Assembly: GCA_036639635.1 (NCBI GenBank) | Contig: JAVWIF010000071.1 | Span: 1-7,638 of the forward strand | Reading direction: 5' to 3' | Length of the DNA: 7,638 nt | From: JAVWIF01 sp036639635 | Lineage (GTDB): Bacteria; Bacillota_I; Bacilli_A; Erysipelotrichales; Erysipelotrichaceae | Shown here: positions 6,077-7,638 of the stretch, piece after piece | Layout of the letters: every line of letters begins with the position of its first letter | How positions within the stretch are numbered: position 1 is the first letter of the stretch | Translations under genes and position numbers: made by a program | The notes under the pieces: model-generated | The model's database searches: none | Told to the model about the DNA's origin: nothing | The model's input: the letters and a program-made list of their open reading frames with translations, nothing else

Positions 6077-6863
6077 GAAAGTATTAAGTGATAAAGATAT
6101 AACTACATTAGGTATTCGTTCAAGTTTTTTACAAGCATCTTTCAACTATGAAAGAATGCAAGCTGGTGGATGGACTTGGGCAATGTTGCCTGCTTTGAAG
6201 AAAGTTTATAAAGACGATCCAGAAGGCTTATCAGCAGCAATGAATGATAACCTAGAATTTATTAACACACACCCTAACTTCGTTGGTTTCTTAATGGGAT
6301 TATTAATGTCATTAGAAGAAGGAGGAGAATCAAGAGACCTTATTAAAGGTTTAAAAGTTGCTTTATTTGGTCCAATCGCTGGAATTGGAGACGCTATTTT
6401 CTGGTTTACAATTTTACCAATTACAGCAGGTATTTCATGTTCATTTGCTTCTCAAGGTTCAATTTTAGGACCAATCATCTTTGTAAGTGTTTATGTTTGT
6501 ATTTGGTTGCTAAGAATTGTTTGGACTAAACTTGGCTATCGTTTAGGAACTAGATCAATTGATATGATTAAGGAAAACTCTGAAATCATAGCCAATTCAG
6601 CAACTATTTTAGGAATCACTGTAATTGGAGCATTAATTGCATCTTATGTTCACATTACATTATTACCAGTTATTACAGTAGATGGCGGAATTCAAGTTCC
6701 TGTTCAAACAGAATTCTTTGATAAAATTATCCCTAACTTATTACCAATGTTATGGACACTACTTATGTTCTACTTATTAAAGAAAAAGCAAGTAAGTCCT
6801 GTTATCTTAATTGTAGGAACTATAGCACTTGCAATCGCTTGTTCATTTATTGGATTACTATAA
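6063..6863 (+). CDS. PTS mannose/sorbose-family EIID membrane component
   Basis: Second membrane subunit of the permease, found only in the mannose family. The 266-residue protein begins with a cytoplasmic region carrying RSSFLQASFNYERMQAGGW (about 19-37) and MLPAL (41-45), both typical of EIID. The conserved ALFGPIAGIGDAIFW follows at 100-114. Hydrophobic segments lie at about 112-129, 134-153, 181-197, 224-239 and 245-264. The start sits just after AAGGAGGT (6048-6055) within the end of the EIIC gene. It is the last gene before a terminator, so the operon is B-C-D without an EIIA gene. No truncation or missing motif is seen. Confidence 0.95.
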   Translation: MAEYKKVLSDKDITTLGIRSSFLQASFNYERMQAGGWTWAMLPALKKVYKDDPEGLSAAMNDNLEFINTHPNFVGFLMGLLMSLEEGGESRDLIKGLKVALFGPIAGIGDAIFWFTILPITAGISCSFASQGSILGPIIFVSVYVCIWLLRIVWTKLGYRLGTRSIDMIKENSEIIANSATILGITVIGALIASYVHITLLPVITVDGGIQVPVQTEFFDKIIPNLLPMLWTLLMFYLLKKKQVSPVILIVGTIALAIACSFIGLL

Positions 6864-6911
6864 AAATAAGATAAACCCTTTCATATCATATTTGAATAGA
6901 TAATAATACAA

Positions 6912-6951
6912 AAGAAAAGCTGAGGTCGCTTTGACAACTTCAGCTTTTCTT
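6912..6951 (+). terminator. Bidirectional terminator between EIID and AgaI
   Basis: AAGAAAAGCTGAGGT (6912-6926) pairs with the stretch at 6937-6951 with one G-U pair, giving a stem of about 15 base pairs and a 10-base loop. The A-rich 5' arm and T-rich 3' arm supply a U-rich tail for transcripts from either side, suiting the convergent EIID and AgaI genes. The rest of the 96-base gap (6864-6911 and 6952-6959) shows nothing recognisable. Confidence 0.85.
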
Positions 6952-6959
6952 ATCCCATT

Positions 6960-7638
6960 TTATTTAAATACTTCTTCATCAACGTATATATCAACATTAT
7001 TGTGTAACCATAAGAAACTCGCTGGCAAATAAGAATTTATTTCTTGCTTTAAAAATTCATCAAATATTGCTTGTTTGCCTTTACCACAAACCATTAAGAT
7101 AATTTTCTTCGCATTTAATATTTCTTGTATTCCAATACTCATACCTGAAGATACAACGTTTCCTTGTAACATTGAATGTCCCTTTGTTGTCTGACTTAAG
7201 TCACAAACATGAGCGTAAGGCAATAGCTTCTCATTGGGCTCGTTTAATCCAAGATGTCCATTTTTTCCAAGTCCTAGAATGCATAAATCAATTGGGTTAG
7301 TGCTTAACTCTTCTTGTATTCTAATCACTTCATTTTCATAATTATCAGCATTTGATAAAAAACTAATATATTTATCTTCTTTTATATTTAATGGATTAAG
7401 AACATGTGTTTGAATATAACTTTCACATGTACATGGCGAAGTAGGCTCTAAGTTACACCATTCATCTAATTTCGTAATATTCATATATTGTGTATCAATC
7501 TTCTTTTCTTTTATACTTTTAACAAAGTATGAATATGCCAATGTTGGTGATTCTCCTGTAGCTAAACAGATATTTGAATGCTTATTTGCCATCATTGTTT
7601 CTATTAATTCTTTCCCAACTTCTTCACTTACTCCCTCA
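6960..7638 (-). CDS. agaI: Galactosamine-6-phosphate deaminase/isomerase, AgaI type (5' end cut)
   Basis: NagB/AgaI-family cytoplasmic sugar-phosphate deaminase. AgaI converts galactosamine-6-phosphate to tagatose-6-phosphate and ammonia; NagB does the same with glucosamine-6-phosphate to fructose-6-phosphate. The frame stays open through the window edge (visible N-terminal residues ...GVSEEVGKELIETMMANK), so the ATG at 7595 is probably internal and about 20 residues are missing. Visible motifs: phosphate-binding LATGESPT (7544-7567), LDEW with the likely catalytic Asp (codon 7464-7466), GLGKNGHLGLNEP (7236-7274) and PASFLWLH near the C-terminus. NagB usually reads DGHIAFNEP in the third motif; NGHLGLNEP together with PASFLWLH favours AgaI. 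It converges on the PTS operon and may handle its product. Assignment to the family is firm; AgaI over NagB is likely but not proven. Confidence 0.85.
   Translation of the reverse strand, partial: EGVSEEVGKELIETMMANKHSNICLATGESPTLAYSYFVKSIKEKKIDTQYMNITKLDEWCNLEPTSPCTCESYIQTHVLNPLNIKEDKYISFLSNADNYENEVIRIQEELSTNPIDLCILGLGKNGHLGLNEPNEKLLPYAHVCDLSQTTKGHSMLQGNVVSSGMSIGIQEILNAKKIILMVCGKGKQAIFDEFLKQEINSYLPASFLWLHNNVDIYVDEEVFK

Noticed and set aside
1..7638. cre-type catabolite repression sites, CRISPR arrays, tRNA genes or insertion sequences
   Set aside because: I looked on both strands and saw nothing convincing; no repeated spacers, cloverleaf or transposase.

Overview
The window is AT-rich and its genes carry strong Shine-Dalgarno sites. 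Its protein families (a LevR-type activator, short mannose/sorbose-family PTS subunits, a Gram-positive-style RpoN) point to a low-GC member of the Bacillota. A gut or host-associated anaerobe, for example of the Erysipelotrichia or Clostridia, is plausible, but I cannot fix the genus from this sequence.

Layout. (1) Bases 1-87 are the 3' end of an unidentified + strand gene. (2) Bases 148-654 encode a stand-alone PTS EIIB of the mannose/sorbose family, ending inside a strong palindromic terminator. (3) On the - strand, directly abutting it, lies rpoN (sigma-54), 655-1890. (4) Divergent from rpoN is a 914-codon LevR-type activator, 1952-4696, with HTH, AAA+, PRD, EIIA-like, EIIB-like and PRD domains. 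(5) A textbook -24/-12 sigma-54 promoter (TGGCAC-N5-TTGCT, 4728-4743) follows. It drives EIIB, EIIC and EIID genes of a second mannose-family permease (4773-6863), which end at a bidirectional terminator. (6) Convergent to them is the 3' part of a galactosamine-6-phosphate deaminase/isomerase (AgaI/NagB family), 6960 to the window edge.

How it fits together. The sigma factor, its AAA+ activator and a perfect sigma-54 promoter in front of a PTS lie side by side, forming a self-contained regulatory cassette. By analogy with the levanase (lev) system of Bacillus subtilis, the activator should sense permease and HPr phosphorylation through its EIIA/EIIB/PRD modules and switch on the PTS genes with RpoN. 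The neighbouring AgaI suggests the imported sugar is an amino sugar of the galactosamine/GalNAc type, perhaps from mucin or glycosaminoglycans, but this is inference from context. No EIIA gene is visible, so the permease must borrow EIIA from elsewhere. No RNA genes, mobile elements or CRISPR arrays were seen.
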